Positions 10,534 through 23,300 of a DNA stretch of 64,000 bases are shown here, in pieces. Where the stretch lies: assembly GCA_963971225.1 (NCBI GenBank), contig OZ020269.1, positions 81,010,450 through 81,074,449 of the forward strand, written 5' to 3'. The stretch's first letter is position 1, and the number at the start of each line of letters is the position of its first letter. This DNA is from Melieria omissa (taxonomy: Eukaryota; Arthropoda; Insecta; Diptera; Ulidiidae). The notes under the pieces were generated by a model that did not search any database, was not told the origin of the DNA, and saw only the letters and a program-made list of their open reading frames with translations. A program made the position numbers and the translations under genes.

Positions 10534-13500
10534 TAATTGGATACGTGACCTGGTACCTTTCATACAAATAAATTTTTAGATATGAAATCACTTCCGAGCC
10601 AGGGAAGAAATCGTGGCTCTCCTTAATTCTGACTTGAACCTTTACAACAATACGATTGGAAAGTGGTGCTAGACCTTTACCTGTTATGGTCTTCTTGCTG
10701 AGCTGAGCTGAGTCACATTTTATAAGTACAAACAATTTTATAATCCGGGCATAGTCTGGGCTAAAACTGAGTTTCTTGGTTCTGCCCATCTTATAAATTT
10801 TGTGGACAAAGAAGTCTCTGGTCACTAAACGAACTTTAAATCAAACCTATTATTTACTTTCGAAATATTTGATGCTCGTGAATTTTAGGTTATGGATTTT
10901 TTCTTGCAAAACCCATTTACATGTGTATTGCTGGATTTCGAGAAGTGTGTTGTTCGTATCATACTTGTTTTTGTGAACTCACAGAAATAAAAAACTGAAA
11001 TCGCGGTATGATTCTAATTAATGCACACTTTCGTATAAAATAAAGATTAATGACTTTATTCGAGTATGGTAACTGACTTGAAATTATTACGCAAGCGACA
11101 CCTTTGACCTTCGTGAACATTACGCACATACTGCACATACATATGTATATATTCATATACATTCCTGCAATCATACGTACACGAATGATATACTGGGGAC
11201 GTCCCTTGAAGATTCTGGACTTATAAAAATCAAACCAATAATTAATTCTTAATAATAATAAAAAAGTATTTCGGTAAAATGAAATGCTTAGATGTTATGA
11301 TTGACTAAAGAATTAATGAAATGTACTCCGCAAGAAGGACTTCAGTTAAGCAATTGAGTAAAGTTCACTGACATATGAAAATAAGTTATGTTGCAAATAT
11401 ACGTACTGAATGTTGGTACTGATGAATGACGTGACTACACGATAAACTTTTCTTTATATTATACTTATTATGCAAGTATGATACAAACTCTTTTACTATA
11501 CAAGAAAGTAACTATTAACTGATTATGATAATTTTCCCAACTTGACTAGGAAAAAAATTTATATTTTCCTACTGGGCTTCGTCCCTCAAATTCGATCTTT
11601 TGTGCGAGCAAGCGAGATTTGTGCTTAAAATTTGGTTTGGTAATTAAAACGGCTGTTTGCATATATTTCCCAGCATGAATAATATTAGGCGTGCGATTTC
11701 AATAGTGTGAGTACCACACTTCACATCTGTGGCGGTTTGTCTTTTGTTTATTAGTTGAACATTGTCATATCGGAACACAACGAGTATAGCCACTATGCGC
11801 CGAACTTGGGCCGGATGTAGTTATTCTTGAGGTTCGTTTGTCTTTCATGCAAATTGGAATTGAAATGCTTGCGTTTTGATACGAGCGTGCGATATCCAAG
11901 TGTCACTGCCAGTGCCGGTCGTCAGCTGGCAATTGCCGCTACACGTTATGTGTATCAAATAGTCAGTTACAAAGGCCGCTGCGGACGCGGGAATAATCTG
12001 CGGTCGTATAATTACCCAGTTTTTCGCTTTTCCCCTTTAATTCCGCACAATATTTTCTAGCATATGCGCATACGTTCACGTTTTTATGCACAAAACGACT
12101 ATATGTATGGATCTCCATTTCGTCCGAGAGAAATGAAATCCTAAATTATGTATTTTCAATACAATACGTACGAAAGCGAATTAGGCACTGTGGATAGCCA
12201 GCTGAATCCAATTCGATTTGGGGATAAGCCTAAGCAAGTTCCTAAGGCGTTTTTAAGGCGTCAAAGTCATTTCAAAAGGGTCATCTGTGTCTAGACTCTA
12301 AAGAGAGCCGGCCATTGATAGAGTGTGTCGGATAAGTGTTTCAGTAGCTTGGGCTGCCAAGACTTGGCTTGACTTGACATGCCTCAGAAGCGGTCTTACT
12401 AGCTAGCTTACTAGCACAGTCTTTAATGTTTGATGCGGGCAATGTTATAGGAAGCCCTTAGCTGTTAAGCGTGGAATGACAGAGAAAAACGATTATTTTA
12501 GCGTACCAACCCTATCTTTCCATCTAGTTTTTACCTGTCTGCGAGCGCCTTGTCCCGCTCATATTTCGGCCTGAGAGGTGGGTCTGAACTTTAACACAGT
12601 TTAGGTGGTTAAATGCACAATTGATATCTGGTATGTCGGATAGTTTACCTAGTACTCGACAGTGCCAATCGCGATATTAATCTATTTACTGATGGTAGCT
12701 ACACTGTTGAGAGCGCTGCTGTTTTCCCCCCAAAAAGATCAACAACGAGAATGTGAAGCAGAGTGTAAAGTCCTTTGGGTGGTGGAAGTGAAGCGAAGCG
12801 TCGTCCAAAACAAATTGGCGCGTTATTCTTTGCTTCACATCCCATCTTCTGCCAGTAGCAGTTTTGCAAACATGTATCGTAAGCCCTTGTGCCTGGGTAC
12901 TAATTTCGACACACGGGTGGAAACCAAAATTGTATGTAAAAAACAGATATTTCGGGGTCTTGAACCCCCAAACCGCCTTGCGTGCAATAGTGATGCATAT
13001 GCGCATAGATATTTATAGTAGTTCTTAGTTCTTAAATATCGTTTATAGACTAAAAAAGTCGAATACGAATGCGTATGTACTTTCAGTTGCATGTCATAAT
13101 GACTTCGTTTTCAATGGCATTTGATACTTGTTCCAGCTGCTAGTGTTAGTAAAGGGAAACCGCAGTGATCAACTTGGAGATGATCGATATTGACTGCAAT
13201 TGCATACGTTTTAAATCAATTGAAACTGCAACGATACAGTACGTAAGACATAAGCAGGTCTATACGAAATCAATAAATGTCGTGGTAATACGAAAAAACA
13301 ATGTACAATTAAGCGTTGGAAGTAGGTATTTGCGTAATACTGGTATTATTTGCAAATGATTATGAATGCATACGTGCGAGTGTCTTCATACTATTTTACG
13401 TATGCACACAGATGTATAATTGTAAAAGAAACACCAGTATCTAAAAACTATATGACATGTATGTGAAGAATTCTTCTTAAATGGATATGGCACGCTATAC

Positions 13501-14572
13501 ACATCGTTATTCCCCTCACACTGACTAAAGTATATCGAGCAAGTGTGCTTACTATGCACTTGTGTTAACCGCTGCTCGACTGCTCTGTCCGGAAGATACC
13601 AAACTTAAACGTCTACAACAACACATAAATTGTAATCTTAAATAAGGCAGACGCTCACGTCTTCATAGATACGAGTTCATTCCGTAAGCGATCGTTAGCC
13701 CAACTAGATCATTCGTGTCCGAAACAAATAACTCTGATCTCGCAATTACAAACGATGCTTGCAACTGAATTGTCCTAGTAAAATCGATAAGTACCGCGTA
13801 GCATAGACCGTTTTACGTGTATGAATGTGTAGAAATTTGCACGGCATTTACATGCAATCAAGTAACGATCTAAATCAGGGCATTTGTGCCACACACTAAG
13901 CTACGAATTGGTGCAGTGGAAATGTGCCCAGCCGAGTCCGAAATCATTTCCTAATTGAATGTTTCTATATTACAGTACAGAATAACTGAAGCTATGAAAC
14001 TCCATTATCGATACGAAGTGAGATGAGTTGAAGTTCTTCCATTATCTCCTGCTTTCAACATAATGCTGGATAAATACACAAATATATTTTTGTCATGCAG
14101 CTTGGGATTGATTTGGATATGGTAAGTTTACATCCGATTTTCATAGTGTTTCGTATACACATTCGGACGCTAGTGTGCATGGACCAAAAATTAAAGTTAT
14201 TTAGTCGTTTTTAAATAAAACAAAAGCACATGTAAATATGTTTCGGCAGCCTGATTTAAGAATCGGCGTAATCCTTGCGATGTAATCTTCGAAAGTATTT
14301 CTTGCTTTTCTTTTGTTTTATAATAAAAGTTTGCTTGTATTATAAAAATAGCAAAACAAAAATTAAGCTTAGTGATCTCGTTTTGGTGAAATTTAACTTA
14401 AATTTGTATTAGTTTGTATTAGTGGTAAAAAAATGTTTGCGACTTTGTTTTCAAGAGAAGTGCTGAAAGAGTTAATGCGTAAAGTTGTATTTGTTTGAGA
14501 CACTTTTGATTTAAATTAGCAGTGAATTTGACGTTTCAATGGCACTCACGAAAAAGAGTCCGCCGGTATTAA
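10534..14572. other. Intergenic sequence, no supported gene
   Basis: Only short unconvincing frames are present. Near 12655-12715 one plus-strand frame reads DINLFTDGSY, reminiscent of the first RNase H motif of a LINE, but nothing around it confirms this. A short segment near 12950 (TTGAACCCCCAAA) resembles one near 24880. Confidence 0.45.
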
Positions 14573-15550
14573 CACTCCGATGCCCAACAAGGTCCGTAGG
14601 GACCTATGGCGTTTTAAAAGATGCGGCATTTCAATACGGGGGGAGTGATGAGCTTGAGACTTTATGACTTCTATAAATGGAATGTTTAGAAGCTGTTAAA
14701 ATAGATTTCGGCAAGATTGCATGTATTTTACTACCATAACTATTGCATTGAAGTCATTTAGGGCGTCGATGACCGACAAGGTCCGCAGGGACCTTGTAGG
14801 TAGCTCCATGTAATTTGATTTTATTTTTTGTTAGTAAGTATAAATAGTTAGTGCTAAATATTTATAGCAGCACAATTTCAAATAAATCATTGAAATTAAA
14901 ATACGTACGGTGATTGGGATCAAATTGATATGCCGCCGTACGCGCTTTCATAACTGAGCATGAGTGAACAACAAGCAGTAATGCAGACTTTGGTTAGATA
15001 TTTGGAAAACAATGAAGAACCTTATTCATTCACCGAGGAGACAAATTACAAAGATTTCTTGCCATACAATGAAACATATGATGCTGAAGTTGAACTGAAT
15101 GTCACTCTGGCGGTTGAAGCTGACTCCGACGACGATGATCAAACTCCATTATTAGTTTGATAATGGCTGAAGGTATTGCCTAAGTATATACACAAATAAT
15201 GAAAAACTGAATAAAAATAAAAATAAATATATATAAAAACCCATTACTCTAAAAAAAAATGCCATACTTGCAGCGGCATAGATGCATGAAAAGCTAAAGC
15301 AAAGTTAGGCAACTAAATGCAATTATTTTGTATTGTATACGTTTTTACCTATCTGTCTGTAGTAACAAATACACATGTGTTTACAAAAAAATATACACGA
15401 AGCAAAACTTTTTGGCTCTCCAAACACATCTAGACACATTCTGTAACCCTACATTATAAAATTACACATCTTATATGCAATATTACAAAAAAGGTCCCTG
15501 GGGACCTTGTTGGGCTTTGACCGTGTAAAAAATTATCGGTTATCGGAGTG
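14573..15550. mobile_element. piggyBac-type element, 978 bp, probably non-autonomous
   Basis: TTAA at 14569-14572 and 15551-15554 flank ends that both read CACTCCGAT inward. Further in, both arms carry GCCCAACAAGGTCC followed by a GGTCCNNNGGGACC palindrome. An extra copy of that palindrome lies at about 14785-14805. The TTAA duplication and terminal CAC fit the piggyBac superfamily. The element is far too short for a full transposase. Confidence 0.75.
14960..15160 (+). CDS. Small acidic ORF inside the TTAA element (possible transposase N-terminal remnant)
   Basis: A 66-codon frame starts MSEQQAVMQTLVRY and ends in an acidic run (VEADSDDDDQTPLLV). AATAAA-like signals follow at 15210-15230. 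It lies centrally in the 978-bp TTAA element. Acidic N-termini are common in piggyBac transposases, so this may be the start of one left after an internal deletion. No catalytic residues are present. It could also be a chance frame. Confidence 0.35.
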   Translation: MSEQQAVMQTLVRYLENNEEPYSFTEETNYKDFLPYNETYDAEVELNVTLAVEADSDDDDQTPLLV

Positions 15551-15554
15551 TTAA

Positions 15555-16064
15555 GAAGATCATGCACAGGTATTACGAGGTTCATGTTTCTACTAGACTT
15601 ACGAACTAAAATTGTTCACATAAATACTGTGGGATTTGCGTGTGAAACAATTTGTTTAACTCTTCAATTCCCAGTGTCACCTGTAGGTGACAGATGCTTA
15701 ATATTTTTTTTTTACCACATAGGTTTTTATTTTTAAATTCTAACACTTCTATGGCAAAGTCAATTGGACATAATAAACTTGCTCACCACAGAATTGATAT
15801 GGTCCTCACAGGAAAGAGTAGAGTTGATATAAAACCCAAAATTTATAACCTTGATTACGAATTTCAAATGAACATTGTTGAGTAGAATTGATGGTCAATA
15901 ATTCAGAAAATGAGTAAGCATTTCTGGAAATTACCATAACAAATGATTTTAATTGATTACGTCTTATGTTATTATCTTAAGCCCATGCTGGTATTCTGGT
16001 CAGGTCATCCTGCCTAGCACATAAGTCTTAAAATATAACTAGAGGTCATCAGCGTATGCATGCA
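15555..16064. other. Sequence without a supported gene
   Basis: Two short overlapping frames (15548-15736 and 15694-15885) show no recognisable domain. Nothing else was identified. Confidence 0.45.
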
Positions 16065-16370
16065 TAGGTTAGGTTAGGTAGGGAAGGTTGTATGCGGCAG
16101 GACCGCACTTCCACTCGGACGCCAAAATGGCCCATTGTTAATCCCTTCTTTAGGTTTTCTGGAGCTAACCAACAGTCTCAGGCAGGGGGAAACCAGTTCG
16201 ATCTCTTAATGAAGGAGAGCAGATTCGAGATTTCAACTTTCGCCACGCAAGCCAGTTATATCAAGAATCTTGACTTGATAGTAACTTACGACGACATTTA
16301 CTGACAATATGATAAACATTGTAAATAAAAGCGGACCAAGAGCTGAGCCTTCTGGCAAACTGCAAGTTAA
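16065..16370 (-). mobile_element. LINE fragment with reverse-transcriptase motif
   Basis: On the minus strand, about 16365-16300 reads LPEGSALGPLLFTMF, a clear variant of the LINE RT motif GxPQGSxLGPLLF. The left edge holds AGGTTAGGTTAGGTAGG, a tail shared by many fly LINEs and SINEs in this orientation. The rest of the RT is missing, so this is a rearranged remnant. Confidence 0.6.
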
Positions 16371-16899
16371 TAAATTGAGAATATAGTTAAAAAAATATAA
16401 ATATGATCAAAATTCGACAAGCTTTGTCAAATTGTGGCTTACTGCAAATGCGAGAAATTATAGGACACATTTTAGGTCTTGATCGCAAAATTAGTAAAAG
16501 AACTACAAAAACCAGAAAAGATAACTAATAAAACAATTGGATGGTTACAAATTTGTTTCGGATTAGTTGAAATTGAAAAATATGTATATGTATATACGGA
16601 TATCGTATACAAATGAATGCTTCTTTGTTTGCACCCTGTGAAGTCCAAGTTTACCGATTGAGCTGAAACTTTGACACAATGAGCGTTTTAAGGAAACCAC
16701 TTTCTTCTTTATGCCCAATTTAAATCCAGAATATGTTTGTGGTACAAATAAATTTTGATAAATGACTAAATCGCATCAGGACATCTTGTAACTGTTCTTG
16801 TGAAAACGTCATCATAACTCTCTAAATATCAGTGAGTGTAATTTCGCTGAAGTGCAAGCAACATGCATTCATTCTGTCTTACTATGTCAACCTTTGTGC

Positions 16900-17250
16900 C
16901 AACTAAACACAATTTGCGGGATGTGTCAATTTTTCTGTACGATAACACTCGGACATATCTTGCAAAAGTCCGCCAGCAAACTTTGGAACGGCTTCAATAC
17001 GTACCGTATTTACAAGTTATTGTTCCTTCTGGCTCATGGCCTGGCCGAACAGCATTTCACTTCTTACGAAAGGTACAAAATTTGGTAGTTTCTTGGATCA
17101 CCCAAAAAGAAAAGGAATTATACTTTGACCATAACATACATTGTGCCGACTTCTCTGAATGAGGTTTAAGAGTTATACAGAAAACTTCAAAAACTACCCA
17201 AGTAAGGATGATATTTTGAATACATATACTCCAGCTCATTGAGAAAGGAG
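16900..17250 (+). pseudogene. Old mariner transposase relic
   Basis: The plus-strand frame at 16930-17000 reads YDNTRTYLAKVRQQTLERL, which resembles the mariner block HDNARPHVAKVTRQKL around the second catalytic Asp. Downstream frames give VQNLVVSWITQKEKELYF and, in another frame, KLP..G.YFEY, matching the mariner C-terminal region. Frameshifts are needed and no terminal repeats were found. It lies just upstream of the first recognised exon of the chloride-channel gene and should not be mistaken for its 5' exon. Confidence 0.55.
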
Positions 17251-17387
17251 CAACAAGGAGAAACAACGTTAGACGTGGTAAAAACTGGACGTTCGCCAGG
17301 TTGAACGCAATCAGAGACTTGTATGTCTGCTCTCATGATTAATACTGATTACAATTTACTAACTAATATTTATATTAATATTTTCAG

Positions 17388-20300
17388 GCTGACTGACTCC
17401 ACAGAGGCCTTCATGAACTACACGGCGAGACCACGCGTAGTTCTTCCACCAAATTATGTCAAGGGTACGTAAATAAAGGTTTTACAACTGCGCGACAATT
17501 TCAATTTTGTAAGTGTTTTCAACAAATAATTTCGAAAATTTTTCTTGCTAGCCAAGGAACACAAGTACAGTGTGTTAAATGGATACAAAAACTAAAGATT
17601 AGTAAAATAGTACCAAAAAGCAATGCCTCTACCGGAAATTCTGTACCATTATTTACAAATCGTAAAATATTTTTTTGTTATCAAAACATAAAAAAACGCG
17701 CATACATGTGTGTAGTACACATCAAAGAAAAATTACTAGAGCTGGTTCGGTTTTTGAAATTTGACATGTTTGTTTCGGAGATTGTCGTGTCCGCAGAACC
17801 CTATCACAAAACCTGATCGAAATCGCATTTTGGAATCAGCCAACCTAGATAGGCCGTAGTCTGTCGATAATGAAAATCATGCCAGTTATATATTATTTGT
17901 TTAGTTATTTGTCAAAATGACATTTAAAAAATTGCATTCGTATTTTTGTTTGTTTTTCAGAAATAAGGCCACCTTCAAAAAAGGGATCTCCAGTAATAGT
18001 AGACTTTAGTATATTTGTCGTAGATATTAATTCTATTAATGTAGAGGATATGGACTTTAGGTAATAAGGAAATTTGAAATCAATCATTATTGATCTTGAA
18101 TGTTATTGAAATATTTGTATTTTTTAGAGTAGATATGTTCATACATCAACGTTGGCTGGAATCTAGACTTGAGATATCCGATGACATATTCGAAGAAGGC
18201 GATGACTACGTAACATTGCTCCCAGAATTTTTTGATAATTTATGGCAGCCAGATCCATATTTTTTAAATTCCAAAATCGCCGGTATGCAATTTAACACAA
18301 TAACCAAATTTCAGCCACCATTTCAATACCATTAGTACTTGTTTCCATTTATTTTATCTACTTATATGTAATGTATAGTAATTCAACGTTCTTCATATTT
18401 AACATATCAAGTCAACCATAATCGTTTTCTAGAAGTTTTCCAATAAACGCTTCTCTATGTTTCCATATACGCATTTAGTGTACGATGCGTTTGTACATAT
18501 TAAACTCACGTGAGCCATCGCATTGCAATCATATAACATGCATATTTATATTAATAGGTTTTTGCAGTATTCCACGTAAATATCGCTGTTTATTTTTCAT
18601 GCCATTCTTTTTAGTAACGCGCCTATTAAAAAACTACATATACTCCTCATTTTGTTTGTAAATAATAACGAAATCTTTCAAAATTTTTATTGTAATCTTA
18701 AACCGGCCGGCAACTAGGATACGGCAGCCCATATATTACTTCAGCTTCTCTTCTGCGTAACAAGGACCAAAGAGAAACGAAAAACTTTCATATGAAAAAA
18801 GCATTAAGTATATATCAAGAAAAATTTTGTGTGATTTAAGCCAATTTTACAAGTACTTATATAAATGTACAATGCCTCCCCGTCTCTCTTAAATAACCTT
18901 TAAATATATTGCAATGATTATGAGGAAGTACATATAGGTATTTGTCATAAACATATGTACATATTTACGAAAATACTTGGTCGCAAATCTGAGTTGTACC
19001 CAGTGTTACGTCGATTCTGTCGAGTATAAACGCGTTAAAAGTACCGATCCTACATATTCCTTAGGAACCTCGATCATATATTCGGGTTTTTATATATTTA
19101 CGAGATCAATACGACCAGTTCTTCTGTTTCGATTTAATTAAGAGTTTAGGTATCAGGCTGTGCGGCCAAATTTATTGCAGTGATAACATAGTTGTACAAC
19201 AAAAATATTATCTTAAAAATATTTATGCAACTTCACCGAGACACCCTGATGTTACACATTGTGTTTAAAGGTTTTCGTTTTTCCTCTGGATCTAATTTTC
19301 TTAAAAGTTTTAAATACAAAAAAAAAATATGTCGAACATCTAAGTTATCGTTGTGGTAAATTACATTAATAATTTAAAAAAACATAGTTAAAAAACATAG
19401 TAGGTTTGCTGTCGTAAAGAATCGTTTTCTAATATTGGACGTGATAAATACAATTAATGAGGTAAAAATTCTTTGTTGACACCATCCCCGTTATTTCTCA
19501 TTTGAAGTTGGATTAGGTTAGGTAAGACAGGCAGCCCATTGTGATGCCCGAAGAGAGTGTGTCAAGCCCTCTTATTTAAAGTACTTTTACCAAATTTAAA
19601 GCTGGCCGTCGGTATTAACTTTAAATAATATCTTTCAAAGCGTCTTTAATAAAGAAAATACAGAGTTTATAGTTTGCTTTCAAGTCCATTACGTTGATCT
19701 TTTTAATACGATTTTCTTTAAATCGGTTGCGAATTTGGTTATACAAAGTTCTTGGTGGCGGTAAACAGCACGTCCGCCGATCTCGTTTAGAAATCTTATA
19801 ACCGTCTTCATAATGACTTAAATCTAGGCGAAAGAAACGACGAAGCAAGACATTTGAGCGTATGTGGTGCTGTTGTATCAAGTTCTCTCTTGCTTATCTT
19901 CATAAATTCCCTCTATCTCCCACATAACGGGGTCGACCAAATAGAATCGATTTAAGTGTTCGGAAAACCCAGTATTACTCCTTGCAAATCAAACAAACAA
20001 ATCTCCCGACCTTTCCACTCTCCCCTGAATGAGTGAGGTAGGTATTAAGAAAAGTCCAAGATCCTCCACAAAGATTGGTTTTCTTAAATTGAGAATACGA
20101 AATTGCAAAGCAGGGCTTAAATGTTGTGTGCAGGAATGAGATTGAATAGGACTATTGATTTCAAACTTGGTGAAAATACTCCTAATAATTAGGAGTAAAA
20201 TAATTCTAAAATAATTCTACAAAATTTACTGGGATCAATAACGGATTAAATTTCATACACGGAAAGACTACGAAAAAAATGAACCGATTGGGCCTATTGA

Positions 20301-23300
20301 CTTCAAACCATGTTGTTCATTTTTTTATCAAAATCTGAAACGTGGGTTGAAAATTTGTAAGGGGTAATATGATTTTTTTGGTTTGTTGACGTCAAATATA
20401 GCGAAAGTGCTCTTAATGATAAATAAATCGGGGCACGTTTTTAATCTGACGGGGTCAAGATGAGTTAAAAGTTGTTATGGGGAACATGGTTTAATAGGTT
20501 AATATGCTTCAAATATGGTGAAAGTACTGAAAGTGAGAATTAATTAAAATCTGACGGGGTCAACAAAGGTTTACGAGAAACTTGATTTATGATTGACTGA
20601 TCGATTGACTTCAAATTTGCTTGCAAATCAGCCGGACCTTGCTTGAAATTAAATATAAATAAATAAATAAACTAAACAATGTCAAGGCTAACTATCGCTG
20701 TGCTGTGTGTGTTTTTTCGAAAAACACACTGTTTTACATTAGAGTCAAATGAAATAATTTTGTGCAATCTTGATTTATACAAAAAATATTTTACAAACTA
20801 AATTCCTTATTTTAGTTATCTTGCGACCTTATAAGCACATAGTTTCTAAACATTGTACTAGACTGTATATTATACAGACTGTATATTATTAAACATTATG
20901 TAACTTACAAACTCGTTAAGGAAAGGAAGAACAAAATGTGTATAATGCTTTTCGTCTCACGATAAATTAAAATTGTGCTGTCTTGATTTCACGCGCCTAT
21001 GCCAACGCTTCGTGTTAAAGAGTACAATCACATCTTTTTTAGACAGTCGATTAAAAAATAGGACAGTGTTTGCTCAAAAACCTAAATATTAAATATTCAA
21101 GTGTTATTTCTATTCGGGTTTCAAAAGATTACTTCGGCAGTTTCTGACTTACAACTTGAAATACTTGATAAGATCATCTAAATCAGACTTCTCTCTTGCC
21201 ATTAGCGTTTATAAAAATCATGTTTCAACGGCACGTATGTGTCATTTTCGCTTCGAGTTTCTTATTTGTTTTTTTGCTTTTTTGTACAAATTTGTTTTAA
21301 TAATCAAAGGAAAAAAATGCAAACAAAATTAACAAGTGGGTACAAAAAGTACTCAGTAACGGTAAAAAGTATCGGGTACTTACTCGTTATGACCCGCATC
21401 GACGTAACACTAGTTGTACATAACGGCACATTGAGCACGTTTTCCGTGTAAGAAAAATTATTACATTCCTGGCACTCGATTGTTGTTTTTTGTTCCTAAT
21501 TCAAGTTAAGTTAGGTTGTTGTTTCCAAAGAAAGGATTTTTTTTTTGTTATGATAGTACGACAGAGCTTAGGCTCCAAAAAGTCAACTACTCCTGTTAGT
21601 TGTATCAATAAAAGATGCTTATAAATTAAAGAGGATTTACAGAATTTAAAAAGTTAAAAACAGACATTTCCGCTAACAAGTTAAGGTTTTGCCTTGAAAG
21701 CAAGAAAGTCAAGAGCAAAATATTTGTACGTATAGGAGGCCATAACGGCCCAGATTGCAGTCGACTGCAAAGTCCTTTACGATGCACATCGGCCTTCTCC
21801 ATGATGAAGTGCCTGAACTCTCGGGTGACATCAAAAAAGTCGAACAGGTCGCTTACAACCTCGACAGAGCTATAGGTATTACTCAACGGCGCTCACGAGT
21901 TTCGCCGTGACACCGAGTTCAAAAAGTTCGACATGTAGGCGACCTCTTATCGGGCTACTGAATACTGCCTTGTAGTCGATAAAGAGATGCAAGATATCGA
22001 TCTAGTTCTCTATGGATATTTTTGTTTTGCTCAGTGCTTTTGGGAGTGGCTTCAATATACTAACCAAAGGGATGAAGGCTGAATCCTTTGATTTTGACTC
22101 ATATAAGTCAAACTTCTTCGACACAGAACAGAAGCACTGAAATAACTCTGTTATCGAAATCGTCGGTCATGGTTCCAATTAAATATATTTTTCAACACAT
22201 TATTTGCTTCCAGCGGTTAAGTCTTGAACAAACCAGATGCGCTGAGCGGCCAATACCTTCAAAGTACTTCTTTTTGGTTGTACACAAGAAAGTGGTAGCT
22301 GGAAATACTCTTTAATTTATTCATACAGTATTCAGGGAAACGATTCCCTAAGCAATGTCTCCATATGAACAGAAACAGAAAATGAGAGCGATTGCCAACT
22401 AATATTTCCGTGTCGATATCTGGTCATTGGTTTGCGACTGAATTTTATTGAACATAGCGTTTCCTTATTTATAGCACATCCTTAGCATTTCGCTTTTTCT
22501 TGCTTTTATTAGATTATTTTGCTATGAAAATTCAACTATTTACAATTGCTAAAGCACATTTGTATGAATGACATTTAATTTTAATTGACTGTTTAAGGCA
22601 GTCAAAACATGAATACAGTGGGTGGTCAAACAATTAGCACGCTTACGAAAAATCTAAATTTTCATGTATATATAGAGAACTATATGTAATTTTTAAGACA
22701 ATAGACACTCTGTAGCTATGTATATATTTAAACATAAACAAAGGAAATATTTAACATGGATATAGCTACGTACTGTTATGCTTCAAAGATTTTAATAAGT
22801 GCAGATGCAAAATAGTACTTACCCACTGAAGAGCTCAATTTTCTACTAAAAATACGCACGCATTTTTTTCGAGTAATTTAACACATTAAAAACTCAGAGT
22901 TTATATAAAGTAATAGCGTCTCTTGCCTGTGTGTGAATTTTGAATCGTGTTAAAAACGAAAAACCTTCAATGTATTTCAATTTGGAAGGTTACCGCCAGC
23001 ATAAACTGAAGAGCCGTGTCCGCTGTATTTTCCGTTAGTTCCCCAAACAATTCCTCATGAGTCATGACGTTCGGCATTTCGGCAGTTTCCGTAGAAAACA
23101 CCTGTTTCAACGAATGCACGAATAAGTATTTGAGAGACGTTGACACTATGCACGCGCTTTTGCCTAAATCACCTGTTATTTCGCCATGTACTTTGGCTTT
23201 AAATCGGCTCCAACGCATAATATCCTGTATAAATATACGACCAACCAACAACAAACATTGATTCACGAGCATTCAATGCCGCCGGGTGTGATTTTTTTTT

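Noticed and set aside
12655..12715. FTDGS-like RNase H motif
   Set aside because: A single short motif without flanking RNase H or RT sequence is too weak to call a LINE.
16863..17162. 99-codon frame upstream of the channel's first exon, considered as its 5' exon
   Set aside because: Its sequence resembles the mariner block YDNTRTYLAKV, not a Cys-loop N-terminus or signal peptide.
22967..23272. 101-codon minus-strand frame in intron 3 of the channel gene
   Set aside because: No recognisable family, no start context or splice partners; left as unexplained sequence.
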